This document shows, piece after piece, positions 19,969 to 32,113 of a stretch of 64,000 bases of DNA. The notes under the pieces were generated by a model. The model saw nothing but the letters and a program-made list of their open reading frames with translations, did not search any database and was not told the DNA's origin. The position numbers and the translations under genes are program-made. Each line of letters begins with the position of its first letter. Within the stretch, counting starts at the first letter, position 1. The DNA is from Posidonia oceanica. Its lineage: Eukaryota; Streptophyta; Magnoliopsida; Alismatales; Posidoniaceae. Location: the NCBI GenBank assembly GCA_037176725.1, contig JAZBRS010000026.1, positions 148,067,501 through 148,131,500 on the forward strand, in the 5' to 3' direction.

Positions 19969-21394
19969 CATCCCCTTCTCTCTCTTTTTCTTACCTAGCC
20001 GTGGGCCCCCTTTGTGCTTCTATCTCTTCTCTATCTTATTTCTATTTTTACCTTATTTTTAGCATTTTCCCTGACTTTTAAAAAATTGTTTTCCCCAACT
20101 CATCTCTTTCCCCTTTATTCCTCCTTTTTCCCTTTTCTTCTTCCTTCTCTTTTCCTTTTTCCTTCTTTTACTAAAATCCATAAAAAAACCCTTTAAAATC
20201 CCTAAAACTTTAAAACAAAAGGGAAACAAACCAGAACCCTAAGAACAATAATTAAAAATACTAAACAAACAATTAAAAACCTAAACCCAACTAAAATTAG
20301 CTAAAATAGAAAATCAAGGAGTGTAACCTAAAAATACAAAATAACCAAAAGAAAATGCTGTAAAATCAAGGAAAAAACTAAAATATAATCAAAACCAACC
20401 AAAAGTGAAAACCCTATCAAAATAATCTAAGAACAAACCCTAAGAAGAAGTAAAATAATTAAAAAACACTAAGACAAATAATTAATGAAAAAGCTTGACT
20501 TAACAAACCTAAGAAGGACAACTTAAGAACTTAATTAAAAAGAAAATGAGAAGCAAATTAAAAATATTTAAAAACACTTAACCCATCAAGAAGAAACTTA
20601 ACTAAAAAACATCAAGAAAACTTAACAAATAAAAAATCAAAAGTATAATTTAAAGAAGACTTAAGAAGAATCCTAAAAAGACTAAAATCAAAAGACAAAA
20701 CTCACTCTAATTAATCCAAAAATAAATCTTAAAAAATCCCAATTAAAATCCCAGATACTTAACAAGAAAAACACAATGGAAAAATAATTTAAAAGGCTTA
20801 ACAAACACTTAATCAAAATGGAAAACAAATTAAAAACAAAGAAAGCCCTTAAAACCCTAATCAAACCCAAAACCCCTCTAAAATCAGAATTAATCAACTA
20901 AAAACAGCCTTTAAAAATTTAATCAAGATCCTGACTCACAACATGATCATTCTAATAATTTTACTTATTTTTATTTTATTTTTACCTAATTTATTTCTCC
21001 TCTTTTTCTCCTCTCCTTCTCTCTTTCTTCCTATTCTTTTCCTTTTTTCTGCTGGGCCCAATCCAACCCGTCCACCCCTGCCTTCTTTCTTTTTTCTTTT
21101 TTATTTTCTGGTTCGCGGCCCGACCCGCTGCCCTCCTTCTTCCTCTTCCTTCTTCTTCCTCAGCTTCTTCCTTCTCCTCCCGCGAAGCTGCACAGCACTC
21201 CCTCTCCTATATTTTAAAATTCAAGCTCTCCCTCTCCATCAGATCAGCACCAGTTCGCCTCGGCCTCCTCTTCTCTCAGCACCTTTTCCGGGAGGCATTA
21301 ACTGCCTGTCGACTCGCCGGCCTCCTCTCAACTCCAGCTCCAGTGTTCGGCGCCGACAGGATTTGAAAATCCTCTACGCGCCCAGCTCCGCTGA

Positions 21395-21470
21395 AGCCTT
21401 CTGATAAAGCCTCAGCATTCGACCTCCTTCAATGCCCTTTGGTCATCCGAGAGAGAGGGCTGAAGTCCAG
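21395..21470 (+). promoter_or_regulatory. Candidate LTR core promoter (TGATAAAG)
   Basis: TGATAAAGCCTC (from 21402) is followed about 25-30 nt later by GACCTCCTTCAA and then a GAGAGAGAG run. LTR4 keeps the same order (50835-50900) and LTR3 has TGTTAAAAC (43644-43652) in the same context. A TATA-like box with a start site in CTCCTTC is plausible. LTR1 has no clear equivalent. Confidence 0.35.
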
Positions 21471-22679
21471 AGAGAATTCCCAAGCAAACTTCTCCTTCTT
21501 CTCCCTCTGATTTTCTGCAACACTTCCCTTTCTTTTTCTCCCTGAAACCAAGCCCGTTCCAGCATCCAATTCTCTTCCATTTCATCCCCCAAATCCACCC
21601 AGAGTCCCAGCATCCCTCCTCCATCATTTCCCAGCCTTTCCACCCCTGTAAACACTCCCATTCACTCGAATTTCCACTGCAGAAGCCAACTGCAACCCAT
21701 CACTTCTCATTTCAGAATTGCCTTCACCACAGACCTCCTTTTCGTCCCAAAACTTTCCCAGTCACTCGCCTGAACTCCACCTCTCCAAGCCATCCGACCT
21801 TCACCCTTCTCCCCCCTCACAGCCCGAACCTTCCACCACAAACAGTTACCTCCCTCTCTGATCAGAAAGTCGACTGGCTTGCAACTCCACCCACAGCCTC
21901 CCAAAACCCAATTCGACCGCCCAGAACCCTTCTCTAGACCTCCAGCAGTCTTCCAGAAGACCCCATCCGGCCTGAGGAGCAGCGGACAGTCCCCCCGATC
22001 TCCGGTTGCCTCTGTGAACCCACGATCAGCCGGATCTTCCTTCGGTCTTCGTAGCAGCCGTCCAACCATCCAGGAAGCTCCGGAGGGTCGCTCTGAGGCG
22101 ATCCCAATCCTCGCGAGCAGCAGAGGCGCCCGCAGCGACCGGACGAGCTCCACCGGCGACCTCTGAAACCACCTGCGTCGGGAGGACATCCCAGCCACGG
22201 AAACAGATAAACTCTTGTTCCTTTAGTATAATCTCCTTCTCCTCTTGCTTTTCCCCCCCTTAGAGTAGGTCTTCCTTCGCTCCTGCGCCGAATCTACTCC
22301 GGCCAGAGTCGTCTTCTCTAGCGAGACTCTCCGCGCGTCCCTCCGCTCTGGTCAGCAGAACGGCCTTCCAGCGGCACCCTCCGGTCTGCACGAGCCTCAG
22401 GAGCACGCTCCGGTCTTCAGATCGCCGCGTCGTCGCACCGATCGCCCGGAATGCGTTTCTGAAGCTCTGCAGACCTCTGGTGGCTTCTCCGGCTCGCTCC
22501 AGCCCGCGTCAAGCCCCGCCGAGCATCGTCCGACCTCCGTCAGGACCTGGAGATGCCTCCCCGCCGGTCTGCGCTGCTCCAACACCCCCGTGCCGGCGTT
22601 CATGGACGCTGGCAGCTTGCTGCTACAGTGTCCATGGCCGTCGGCCATAGCACTGTTCATTTATTTTTCAGTTATCTAA

Positions 22680-23690
22680 GTTTTTCGTTAAATATTGCAT
22701 TTCTGGTCTGAGTTTTTATTATTTTGCATTCCAGTCCTTTATTTGACTTAATCTGCTGATTTTTGAACTGAAACCATGTCAAATTGCATGAAATGTTTGT
22801 AGTTTTCCTTATTTGCATGCTGATCCATTTACTGTGCTTTCCTTCGTTAATAAGTTAGATTTTGGCCCTCCTGCTTTTGATTTTTGCACTTAAGTCCTGT
22901 AGTAGTTTAATTAGATTTAATGCATGAACTTTGCCATATAAAATTGCATTCCAGGTCCCTTTTGTTTGCTGTATTTTTCTTATGGTCCTCTGTCCTGTAG
23001 AACTTAGGTTTTATTTTTTATTTTTGCTTGTTGCATTGCATTTATCCCCCTCTGTTTTCTGATTTTTGCATGTAGGCCCTTTCTAATGCACAGTAGTCTT
23101 TTAAATGCATATTTAGCTTATTAAATTGCATTTTTGACCTTGCATATTTTAAAAATTGCATGTCGGTCCTCTGTCTGCCCCTTTAATGCATATTTTGCTT
23201 CAAAAATTGCATTTTTGACCTTGCATGATTTGAAAATTGCACATAGGTCCTCAGCATGCTTATAAAAATCATTTAAATGCATATTTTGCTTCAAAAATTG
23301 CATTCTAGCCCTGCATGTTTGAAAAATTGCATGTAGGTCCCCCATTTGCATTCCCAGACTACTTAGGACCCTGTTTTTTCTAAAAAAATTGCATTTTAGA
23401 CCCTAATGATTTTAAAATTGCATTTCAACTTGCCACATGTTTTCAAAACTTGTCCTGACACATACCCATTTTGAAAAATTGCATTTTAAACCCTGACCTT
23501 TGCAAAATTGCATCCAGACCCTCCTTTTCTCAAAATCCTTGCATGAAAGCCCCAAACTTTTCAAAGCTTTTGCATTTAGACCCCCATCTTTTCAAAAATT
23601 GCATTTGAACCCCCAATTTTCTGAAAAATCCCTCCTGAGTCTTTTCTTGCTTCCTGCATGCATTTGCACTCATGTAGCCTTGCATTTGGC
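22680..23690 (+). repeat. TTGCAT-rich ~90-bp degenerate repeats in LTR2
   Basis: Repeats of TGCATATTTTGCTTCAAAAA, TTGCATTTTTGACC and AAAATTGCACATAGGTCC texts. No gene. Confidence 0.65.
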
Positions 23691-24394
23691 ATCCTCTGCA
23701 CACACTCAAGTACCATTAGCTCCCATTCACGAGGGAGGACCTATTTGCACACCCCTAGGACCTCCTGAACACTTAGATCTGTTCTTCTCCCCTGTTCTGG
23801 CCCCTCTGCCTTGAAGCTGTGATATCTTCCAATCCGGCCGTTGGATCTTCTCAAACAAGCTACCCAGACGACCCCGGCGGAGCGCTCTTCAGCATGGAGC
23901 AAGCAGATTTCAGATCAGGCTTCAGATTTCCCAAGTATGTCCTCCTGAACCCCTGCAAAGCATTCATTTGCACATCATTTGCATTGCATGCATCGTTTTC
24001 GCTTTTCGCTTCTTCGAGCATGTAGAATAGGACTTCCTCCTCTTATCCTTCAACTCTGTTCCTCGTTTTGCGTATTCCCAAGTGTTTTGTGTTGTGTTTC
24101 CCCTGGATTCACCACTTATTGCGACTTTCTTCCACCTTTTCCACGATCCGATCGCACCGCGAGCTTTGGGCAGCGTGCGAGACACATCGTGGAGCGGTTT
24201 AGTAGAAAACAGTCACAAAGCAGTGGTAATCCCTCCACTTGCTTGTTCTCCCCAGTGTAGGTCTTCTCACCTACTCTGCGTGGCCCTTAAACAGTGCCTG
24301 TCCTCACACACGCACTGTTTACTTCTCCTTTCGCTTCCCTTGATCTTTTTTCCTTGCATTTGCATCTGCATGGTTTTGCCGAGGTTTTATTCCG

Positions 24395-24870
24395 TCTTTT
24401 GGCACCGTTCCGCGTGCCCGCTTTGTCTTTGGCACCGTTTTGCGTGCCCGCTTTGCTTTTGGCACCGTTTTGCGTGCCCGCTTCGTTTTTGGCACCGTTT
24501 CGCGTGCCCGCTTCGTTTTTGGCACCGTTTTGCGTGCCCACTTCGCTTTTGGCACCGTTTCGCGTGCCCGCTTTGTCTTTGGCACTGTTTTGCATGCCCG
24601 CTTCGCTTTTGGCACCGTTCCACGTGCCCGTTTTGTTTTTGGCACCGTTTTGCATGCCCACTTCGCTTTTGGCACCGTTTCGCGTGCTTGCTTTGTTTTT
24701 GGCACCGTTTTGCGTGCCCGCTTTGTCTTTGGCACCGTTTTGCGTGCCCGCTTCGCTTCTAGCATTGTTTTGCGTGCCTGCCTTGTTTTCTTGCACCGTT
24801 TTGCGTGCCGTTCTCGTTTCTTACGTTGTTTCGCGTGTTTTGCGCCGTTTTCTCTTGCATGTCGCTTGCA
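24395..24870 (+). repeat. CGTTTTGCG tandem array in LTR2 (30-bp GGCAC..GTGCC hairpin units)
   Basis: About 15 units read GGCACCGTTTTGCGTGCC followed by CGCTTTGTCTTT or CGCTTCGCTTTT. GGCAC and GTGCC form a 5-bp stem with an 8-nt CGTTTTGC loop. Confidence 0.85.
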
Positions 24871-25104
24871 TTGCTTGGTTTTACCGTTGTTTTGCTTTTT
24901 CGCTTGCATTTGCATATAGGGCAGTGATGCTTACTGCCTGGAGTTCTCACGAGCCCGGTTTCGCCCGGTTCAAAACACAGACAGCGCTGCTGAGCACTTA
25001 GACAGCACGTTTACTTTCCTGCATTGCATCCCACCACTTAGAGCACACCTATGAGCATTCATTCTGGCATTCATTGGCATTTAGGCATTCAAATCTGCAT
25101 TTCC

Positions 25105-25255
25105 CTGCGTATGCGAGCGTAAGCCTAGAAAGACCGATTCTCGGGCGTGTCGGGGGTGCCTAACACCTTCCCCGCGCGTAACAGGAGTCCTTGCCCAGTC
25201 TTTTGGCCCGCAATGACCATATCGCCCTTATCCTAGGCATGAGTCATCTCATTTG
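25105..25255 (+). other. Conserved U5-side core of LTR2
   Basis: Nearly identical to 16875-17030 in LTR1. Confidence 0.6.
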
Positions 25256-25492
25256 CATGTATTTGTATTTGTTTTCCTTTGCATTGCTTTGCTTTGCATT
25301 TCTTGCTTAGTTTTGCGTGTTAATTCACGCATTTCCCCCGGTTTTCCTTGTCTCCCGATAATAGACATGGTGGCGACTCTGATTTGTCTTATCTTCTTCT
25401 TTTCTTCCTTTTTAGGTGTTTTCGAGTTGAGCCCTCCTCCTCGGACCATCGCCGCTAATAGTAAGCCTGATTTCTGATTGGGATTACTACAG

Positions 25493-28168
25493 TATGTTGA
25501 CGATATCTTGGTCAAAGCAAGAAGAAGGGAGGCACACTTTGAGGCACTGAGAAGAGTACTGAGCAGAGCAAGGCAATATCAGCTAAAAATGAACCGAAAG
25601 AAATGCATGTTTGGGGTAACTGCCGGGAAGCTACTGGGCTTCATCATCAGTAAAAGAGGAATCAAGGCGGACCCACAGAAGGCTAGAGTAATAGCATAGA
25701 TGCCTCCGCCCTGAAACAGCAAGGAACTCAGAGGACTTACTGGCTGCTTACAGTTCATCAGGAGATTCATCTCACAGCACGTAGATCGATGTAAGCCGTT
25801 TTATGAGTTATTGAAAGGAGGAAGGGAATTTGCCTGGGATGAGAAATGCCAGAAAGCTTTTGATGAACTCAAAGCATACCTCATGAACCCCCTAGTCTTG
25901 TCGGCGCCTATGTCAGGGAAGCCTTTGCTACTCTATGTGGTAGTCACCGCATCATCAATAGGGGTAGTGCTAGCTCAACATGATGAGGATGGGAAGAAGG
26001 AAAAAGCTATCTACTATCTGAGTAGAACTTTCCTGGGTTATGAAGAGAAGTATACAGTCATAGAAAAGCACTACTTGGCCTTGGTATGGGCATCTCAAAA
26101 GCTGAGACACTACTTCCTTGCCCATAAAGTTTGTTACATCGCCAAGATGGACCCAATCAAATATATGTTCGAGAAGCCAGCCCTCTCTGGAAGATTGTCA
26201 AGGTGGCAACTCCTCCTCACTGAATTCGACTTGCAATATGTGTCCCAAAAGGTGGTCAAGGGGCAGGCCATTGCAGATCACCTAGCGGAACTACCAATAG
26301 AAGATTATCAACCAGTCCAAATAGACTTCCCTGATGAGAAAATACTGGAAATACAAGCCACCGAGTCTCCCACTCGACAATGGACTCTCTACTTTGATGG
26401 AGCACTCAATAGACAAGGGGCAGGCATCGGAGTAGCACTTCTCACTCCAGAAGGAGTTCTCATTCCTCGAGCTGTACAGTTAAACTTCGCCGTAAATACC
26501 AACAATGTTGCAGAATACGAGGCCTTGATCCTCGAATTACGCTTAGCACTAGAGCTAGGGGCAAAGCAGTTGAAACTCATTGGAGACTCCCATTTGGTTC
26601 TAAGACAAATTCTGAACAAGTATAGAACCCTCAACCCAAGGCTAGAAGAGTACAAAGGCATTGCACGCCTCCTATTGGCGCGGTTTCAGCAAGTGGTGTA
26701 TGTCCACACCCTCCGGAGTCATAACCTACTAGCAGATGCTCTTGCTTCGCTGGCTTCCTCAATTGAGTTCCCCATCAACATTTGGGAGCAAACAATAATG
26801 GTTTAGCAACACGGGATACCTGCCATTGACTCAACTGAGCCATGTGTCGTAGAGCTTAGACAAAAAGCTGGAGAATCAAGGGTGGGCACGTTTGAAGTTT
26901 GCTACAACATAGAGGATGACGGGAACCCATGGTTCTTTGACATCCAGAACTATATTCAAGACGGGATCTTCCCCGACTACGCAACTTCACAAGACAAAGA
27001 GGCAGTTCGGAGGATGGCTACAAGATACTTCATGAGAGCCGGGGTCCTTTTCAAAAGGTCTTTTAGTGGAATAGAGCTGCGCTGTGTCACTTATGAGGAG
27101 GTTGAAGTTATCATCAGAGAAATGCATGAAGGCATATGTGGAGGACACATCAGCTCTCAATTCATGGCAAAAATGATACTGCGCAGAGGGTACTACTGGC
27201 CCACAATGGAGGCAGATTGCGCAAACAAGGTGAGAAGGTGTAGGCAGTGCCAGATCCATGCAAATAGAATACATGCACCAGCATCAGAGTTGAATCCGTC
27301 TCAAACGGTGTGGCCCTTCTCTATGTGGGCATTTGATGTCGTGGGACCATTCGACACTGAAAAGCAGAATAGGTTCATCCTCACAGCCACTGAGTACTTC
27401 ACTAAATGGGCTGAAGCAGAAGTGTTCACTGAAATCAAGGCCTCAAATCTTTACAAGTTTGTGCGGAAGAATATCCTCTCAAGGTTCGGGATCTCAAAGA
27501 AATTGGTAGCAGACAATGGTACAATCTTCGTATCCCAAGACTTCAAAAAACTCTGTAAGAAGTTTAAGATTGAATTGCATCATTCATCGCCATATTACCC
27601 CCAAGGTAATGGGTAAGCTGAAGCTACTAATAAAACGTTAATCCGAATCCTTAAGAAAATGGTAGGAGGAACCAAGGGACATGACTGGACAGATAAGCTA
27701 ATTGATATCTTATGGGCCTATCGAACCTCCATAAGAACGCCTACGGGCCAAACCCCATTTGCGCTTACTTATGGTATGGAGACGGTAGTCCTATTTGAGG
27801 TCATGGTCCCCTCATACAGGATACACCTCAACGATGAGATAACTGCTGAGGATAAGAGGCAATTATTAAGTCTATAGTTGGATTTGCTAGATGAGAAGCG
27901 GTTGCAAGCAGCTGAGCATGCATGCCTCTACCAAGAACGACTTGCAAGAGCATATAAGAAGAAAGTAATTGAACGTAAATTCAATGTTGGTGAATGGGTG
28001 CTTAAAGAAATCTTTCCTCGCAAGTATGGAAAACTGAGACCGAATTGGGAAGGACCATACTTGGTGGTTGAGGCATATCCAGGCAATGCCTATTGTTTGG
28101 CTAGAGAGGATGGCACTAGGCTTGAATATCCCTAGAATGCACTGCACCTCAAGAGGTACTACCCTTGA
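25493..28168 (+). pseudogene. pol: B pol fragment: end of reverse transcriptase, RNase H, archaeal-type RNase H, integrase
   Basis: The fragment starts at the YVDD motif, directly at the end of LTR2, and runs in one frame to a TGA at 28166-28168 after KRYYP. The first RNase H (about 25.9-26.3 kb) is degenerate. The second has YFDGA (about 26.39 kb), a Glu in NNVAEYEAL, IGDSHL and ADALASLAS. Integrase has an HHCC finger (about 27.13-27.25 kb), an Asp in WAFDVVGPF, ADNGTIF, a Glu after the broken NG-AE motif, and PNWEGPYLV near the end. Six in-frame stops (25697 TAG, 25712 TGA, 26804 TAG, 27614 TAA, 27875 TAG, 28133 TAG) but no frameshift occur in 2.7 kb. All fit single C-to-T or G-to-A changes, so decay looks deamination-driven. 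The 5' half should lie beyond X's 5' end. Confidence 0.9.
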
Positions 28169-29640
28169 CATGCGCACTGAGCCATTAGACTACCCGTGCT
28201 TAAGGGCTTACTGCTGTTGAAGCTTAGGAATCATGCCTTAGCCTCACCCTACAAACACTTCGTGGGAGAAGGAAAGGAAATGGTCCAACACTGAGATAGA
28301 GGCAAATCATAAGGAGCCACCTCCCAGTTCATGAATAACAAGTCCACACACATCCCTTGAGTCAGACACATTACCCTAGTACAAATCGGGTAGGCGTCTA
28401 AGGCCAAAACCTAGAAGCATAGAAAAGAGGGGAGTGTACCAAATAAAAGAGTGTCTCGGTTCATTAAGGAACGAGTATCCATTAACCGAGCACTCAGAAG
28501 GGGTGAGACTACTTGCCAAAGTACCCAAAAAAGAAAGCAAAAAAGGGTCAGAAAAGAAGGCAGCAAAGAAGCTGTCCATGTGCAAGAAAAGAAAGAGAGT
28601 AGAAAAGAAGACAGTAAAGAAGCTGTCCAAGAGTCAAAATTGAAAAGCTAGGGAATACTTAGTGCAGTAGGAATCAACCTTGAACTAGGAGGGATTTAGG
28701 CTTCAAATCTTCAGCCGACATCTTAAGGTAGGACTTGGACTTTCCTTCCACCCACATCCCGCACCGCACACATTAGAGGCAAGGGGCAGAGGCCTAGGTC
28801 TAGGTCTAGGGGCAGTTAGGTGCCAAAGCAAGCCCGAGATATCTTCTGACTCTGAGATGCACAAGGGATCAAACTATCAAGGTTTTCCAGCCATGAGGTC
28901 CCTAGTTTCCCAACTCCCCGGAGGATTCTTCGTCTCCCATAAAATCAAAATTCCAAAAAAAGAAAAAAAATAAAAAATCCAAAAAAATGATAAAATCAAA
29001 ATCCAAAAAAAATGATAAAATAAAAAATCTCAAAAAATGATACAACCAAAAATCAAAAAGTCAAAAATACAAAAAAATGATAAAGTCAAAAATCCAAAAA
29101 ATGATAAAATCAAAAATCCAAAAAAATGATAAAACCAAAAATCCAAAAAAATGATAGTGAGTAGGGTAAAATCTACCCAACCAACATCACCTCATGAAAC
29201 TGATAACAAGTAAGGCCAGTGATGCAAAAATTTAGGACATTTTACGACTCCGCGTCGTACTTGACCCCTCCTATTTAGGATGGTCACTTGGTATTCGCCT
29301 ACGAGCTAAGACTGGGATCTCTAGAAGAGACAGTCCATCGTCTGGCATATCATCTTTAGACAACAAAGCTGAGGCCAATACTTGTTATTCAAAACCCAAG
29401 TTTCCCTTAACTTCACCATTGCATTAAGACTTCCTTCTTTTCTCCCATCCATAGCATTAGGTTTGCTTAAAGTATGCATTGTATATCAGTTGTTACCAAG
29501 TGTTCTGTAACCATTTTGATTTCACAGTATTAAGGATGTTTCTAAGTTTCTAGAAGTCACTTTGGACTAGGGGCAATAATACCCCTAGATGGATTAACAA
29601 ATTTGCTGAGGTTGTGTAGGAGAACAGTTTGGGGGCGTTA
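28169..29640 (+). other. B spacer downstream of pol
   Basis: No gene supported. A GGAGCCACCTCCC block near 28314 resembles GGGAGCCACC in X and X' at a similar distance from pol, so this is homologous element spacer. It is A-rich between 28935 and 29160. Confidence 0.55.
28935..29160 (+). repeat. Short A-rich tandem repeat (AAAATCCAAAAAAATGATA)
   Basis: About nine units of 20-28 bp built on AAAATCCAAAAAAATGATAA. Confidence 0.8.
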
Positions 29641-29654
29641 AACGAGCAAATAGT

Positions 29655-29775
29655 AGCGTCCAACGTTGGATGCACTACCTGAAGCGCATAACGACCAACA
29701 GAGGGATATTGGACGCTTGATATCACGCGTCTTACGTTATAAGTACCAGTTTGAGCGTCTTATGTTTTAACTGTG
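29655..29775 (-). promoter_or_regulatory. AACGTT cluster 4 (downstream of the last antisense gene)
   Basis: Contains GCGTCCAACGTTGGATGC, including the 12-bp palindrome TCCAACGTTGGA, plus GCGCATAACG and TTACGTTATAAG. It matches the clusters upstream of the three antisense genes and may be the promoter of a lost fourth unit. Confidence 0.4.
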
Positions 29776-29949
29776 ACTTAAACTGCAGAATTTGGACAGA
29801 GGGCCCTTGATCAAATATCAAAGCCACCAGGGAGTATTTCTAAACTCAGAATAGTCCAAGGCACATGAACAAGGATGAAAAAGTGAAAGATATATTTATT
29901 CCTTTGAAGAGATACATGGTCCCCAAAGATAAAAGATTACAATAATTGC

Positions 29950-31294
29950 CTATCTAATCATCTTCTTCCTTTTCCTACGCAGCACGCCCATCGCTTCAAC
30001 CCACTCCTCGGGTTTGGGCAGCAGCTTTGAATACCACCTCCAGTGCGCATCTTCCCGTGGTAGGCAGCAAGTCAAGGGAGCTGCTGATGGCCCCTCTGAA
30101 TCATCATGGCGGTCCAAAGATGACCAAAGAGCCCGAATGTAGTACACCATTACTGCATCAGATGGAAGACTACGCTCTCAAACTCGAATGCGAGGAATAA
30201 AGCTCAGCCGAGGTGGCACCCCTTTCTTCTGCCCACCATCTCGAAGCAACGGTGGGAGTTGTACACCACAAAGTGGGTGGGCCCTATCAATTCCAGCTCA
30301 ATTGAAGAACCTTGTGCCTGGTGCTTATGATAAAGGGACGTGGAAGGCACGGGGATGTCAATAGTGGCAGAAGACAAAGAGCAAACCCTTTCCTCAATCA
30401 AATCTGTCTTCACAGGCTGCAACCTTGGGAAATAGACCTGCAGCCACCTGGAAAGAAGGAAAGGAGAGCCTACAAAATCCCCTCCAGTGGAAACGTTGGT
30501 CAGGCCAAGATATGTAGCAGCGAGAATGGCAACTGAAGGAGAACGCCAGAAGTGCTCAGTAAGGCCTATCAAGAACTCAGTGTGATAGACATCCAAAGAG
30601 AAGTCCTTGGTGACAAATAAGGTGAGACCTCCAATCAATAAATGCAAACACACCAGCAGCTGATCCTGAGAAGCAGAGTCCTCAATCCTCCGGAAGCTGA
30701 AGTACATATGTGCCAAGTTAAGCCTGCGACCTCTAATCACTGGGAAGGTAGGCGGAATAGTGAAGATACAGTCTACGAATGTCTACATGTCTGCTGTTCC
30801 GTATGGCAATGGGAAGTCAATATCTGGCCGGGCCGCTCCAATCTGAGTCACACCAAGCAGGCCATGAACATCCTCTACTAGGATTATCACCTCACAACCC
30901 CCAAAGAAGAAAGTGTGAGTCTCAGGACTCCAGAAGGCGCATGAGGCATGAAGCAGGGGCCAGTCCAAGTTTGTACCCAATAAATCCAAAAGTCCACCAA
31001 AGCATGTACGGGCCAAAACAGACCTCTTTTTCTGAGTCCAAAGCACAAAGTCCTTCACCCAAGGAGAGTAGTAAGGGAAGTCATTATCAAAGCAAGGTGT
31101 TTTGGTAAAATTGAGGATTTCCTACAAAGAAATTCGAAAGCATGAGGAACAAAGGAGAGTGAAAGGACCAATGAAGAAGATCATACCTTCCCCGTTTTGA
31201 TAAGGGACATCATATGCCGTTCAATCTCTTCCAAAGGTTTTGCAACTCCCTTCTTGTTGTGCATGAAGACATTGGGAACTGAACTAGAAGCCAT
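29950..31294 (-). pseudogene. Antisense gene 1 of B: DUF7745-like protein, two exons, broken
   Basis: Exon 1 runs 31294-31187 (36 codons from ATG, ending AAG|GTATGA). Exon 2 runs 31121-29950, after a TTTGTAG acceptor. The intron is 65 nt and phase 0. DUF7745 hallmarks are CAFWSPETHTFFFG and LVEDVHGLLG in the N-terminal half, VAILAATYLGL then GSPFLLSRWL in the middle, and YNSHRCFEMVG near the end. Corrected for one apparent 1-nt loss (near 30215) the gene would be about 426 codons, the same as gene 3 of B. In-frame stops: TAG at 30782-30780 and TGA at 30180-30178. It is antisense to B's pol, so its intron would survive reverse transcription of the element RNA. Function unknown. Confidence 0.75.
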
Positions 31295-31519
31295 GAAAGC
31301 AAAAGAAAAGAAAGGAAGAAGCACAAATCAAGAGGAAATCAGTAGGGAGGAAAGGGGCAAGTATGCACGAAAAACTAAGGGGTGGCTAGGCTTTTATAAG
31401 CACAAGGAGGGCTATCGGATATCCCACACACAGGCATTGAGAAAATTTCACAGCATTCCGGAAGATTAGCCAAGAACAAGAAAGGATTCTAGGCTCGCTT
31501 TGTTGTACGCTAGATGGAG

Positions 31520-31640
31520 CACGTCCAACGTTTGCCGCACCACTTGAGGCGTATAACGTTTAGAGCAGCTGCCCGGCGTTGGATGCAGAAATTGAAGTGG
31601 ATAACGTTAGCCACACCAGATGAGGCGTATAACGTTTTAT
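31520..31640 (-). promoter_or_regulatory. AACGTT cluster 3, upstream of antisense gene 1
   Basis: ACGTCCAACGTTTG, GCGTATAACGTT (twice) and GGATAACGTT lie 226-346 nt before the ATG at 31294. AACGTT is a palindromic ACGT-core (bZIP T-box type) site. Confidence 0.45.
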
Positions 31641-32113
31641 CAGTGACTTAAGTTACTGAACTTGGCTGGATTGCCCCCTAACCCGTGATTGAGTTGCATG
31701 CGCCTGTTTTGCCCATCCCAGAGGTTTAACTAAGTTGAAATACACGTGTGAGCATTGGTTTCATATTTTTTGGACATCTGGACCAATCAGAATCTCTGGT
31801 TGCTCATTTCATCAAGTAAACGGCTCACTAAGGCATCGATGACTTCAAAATTTAATTTCTAAGCTTCCAGGTGAAATCTCTCCTTATAACTATGTCATTT
31901 ACATACTATTTCACTTAAGTACGCTGGTTTCAAGTTAATTTGGATTAAAGGCCATTATTCTACCATATTGGTCGCTTAAGCTCATTTTAGCTTTGTGAAA
32001 GGTAGTTTAAAAGAAGTATTTGACAAATTTGCTGAGTGTGCAGAAATCTATATCATTTCAAAATATACAATCGTTCTACAAGATCACCGGGGCATACCCC
32101 TGAAGTACAGAAG
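31641..32113. other. Spacer between antisense genes 2 and 1
   Basis: No gene. GACTTAA and ACAAATTTGCTGAG texts (about 31650 and 32021) recur at 29775 and 29600, so the two intergenic spacers are diverged copies of one another. Confidence 0.5.

Larger units (their letters stand above)
17315..25491 (+). mobile_element. Remnant Y of the same family: hairpin array + LTR2
   Basis: LTR1 is followed directly by hairpin array, then pre-LTR segment, then another LTR in the same orientation. No primer-binding site follows LTR1, so LTR1 and LTR2 are not an ordinary 5'/3' pair. The simplest reading is that X is inserted in the array of an older element whose 3' end is Y; unequal recombination is the alternative. 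Y's LTR ends inside B's reverse-transcriptase gene. Confidence 0.75.
19484..25491 (+). repeat. LTR2 (3' LTR of remnant Y, 6.0 kb)
   Basis: It starts TGTTGACACCCC and ends GGATTACTACA. It has the same internal plan as LTR1 but clear sequence divergence. Relative to the other LTRs about 45 bp are missing just before the 3' end. About 20.2-20.94 kb is A-rich without genes and 21.0-22.65 kb is the GC-rich block. The next base to the right belongs to B's reverse-transcriptase gene. Confidence 0.86.

Noticed and set aside
28434..28651. Small Lys-rich ORF downstream of B pol
   Set aside because: Low-complexity purine-rich DNA, two overlapping frames, no homologue in X or X'.
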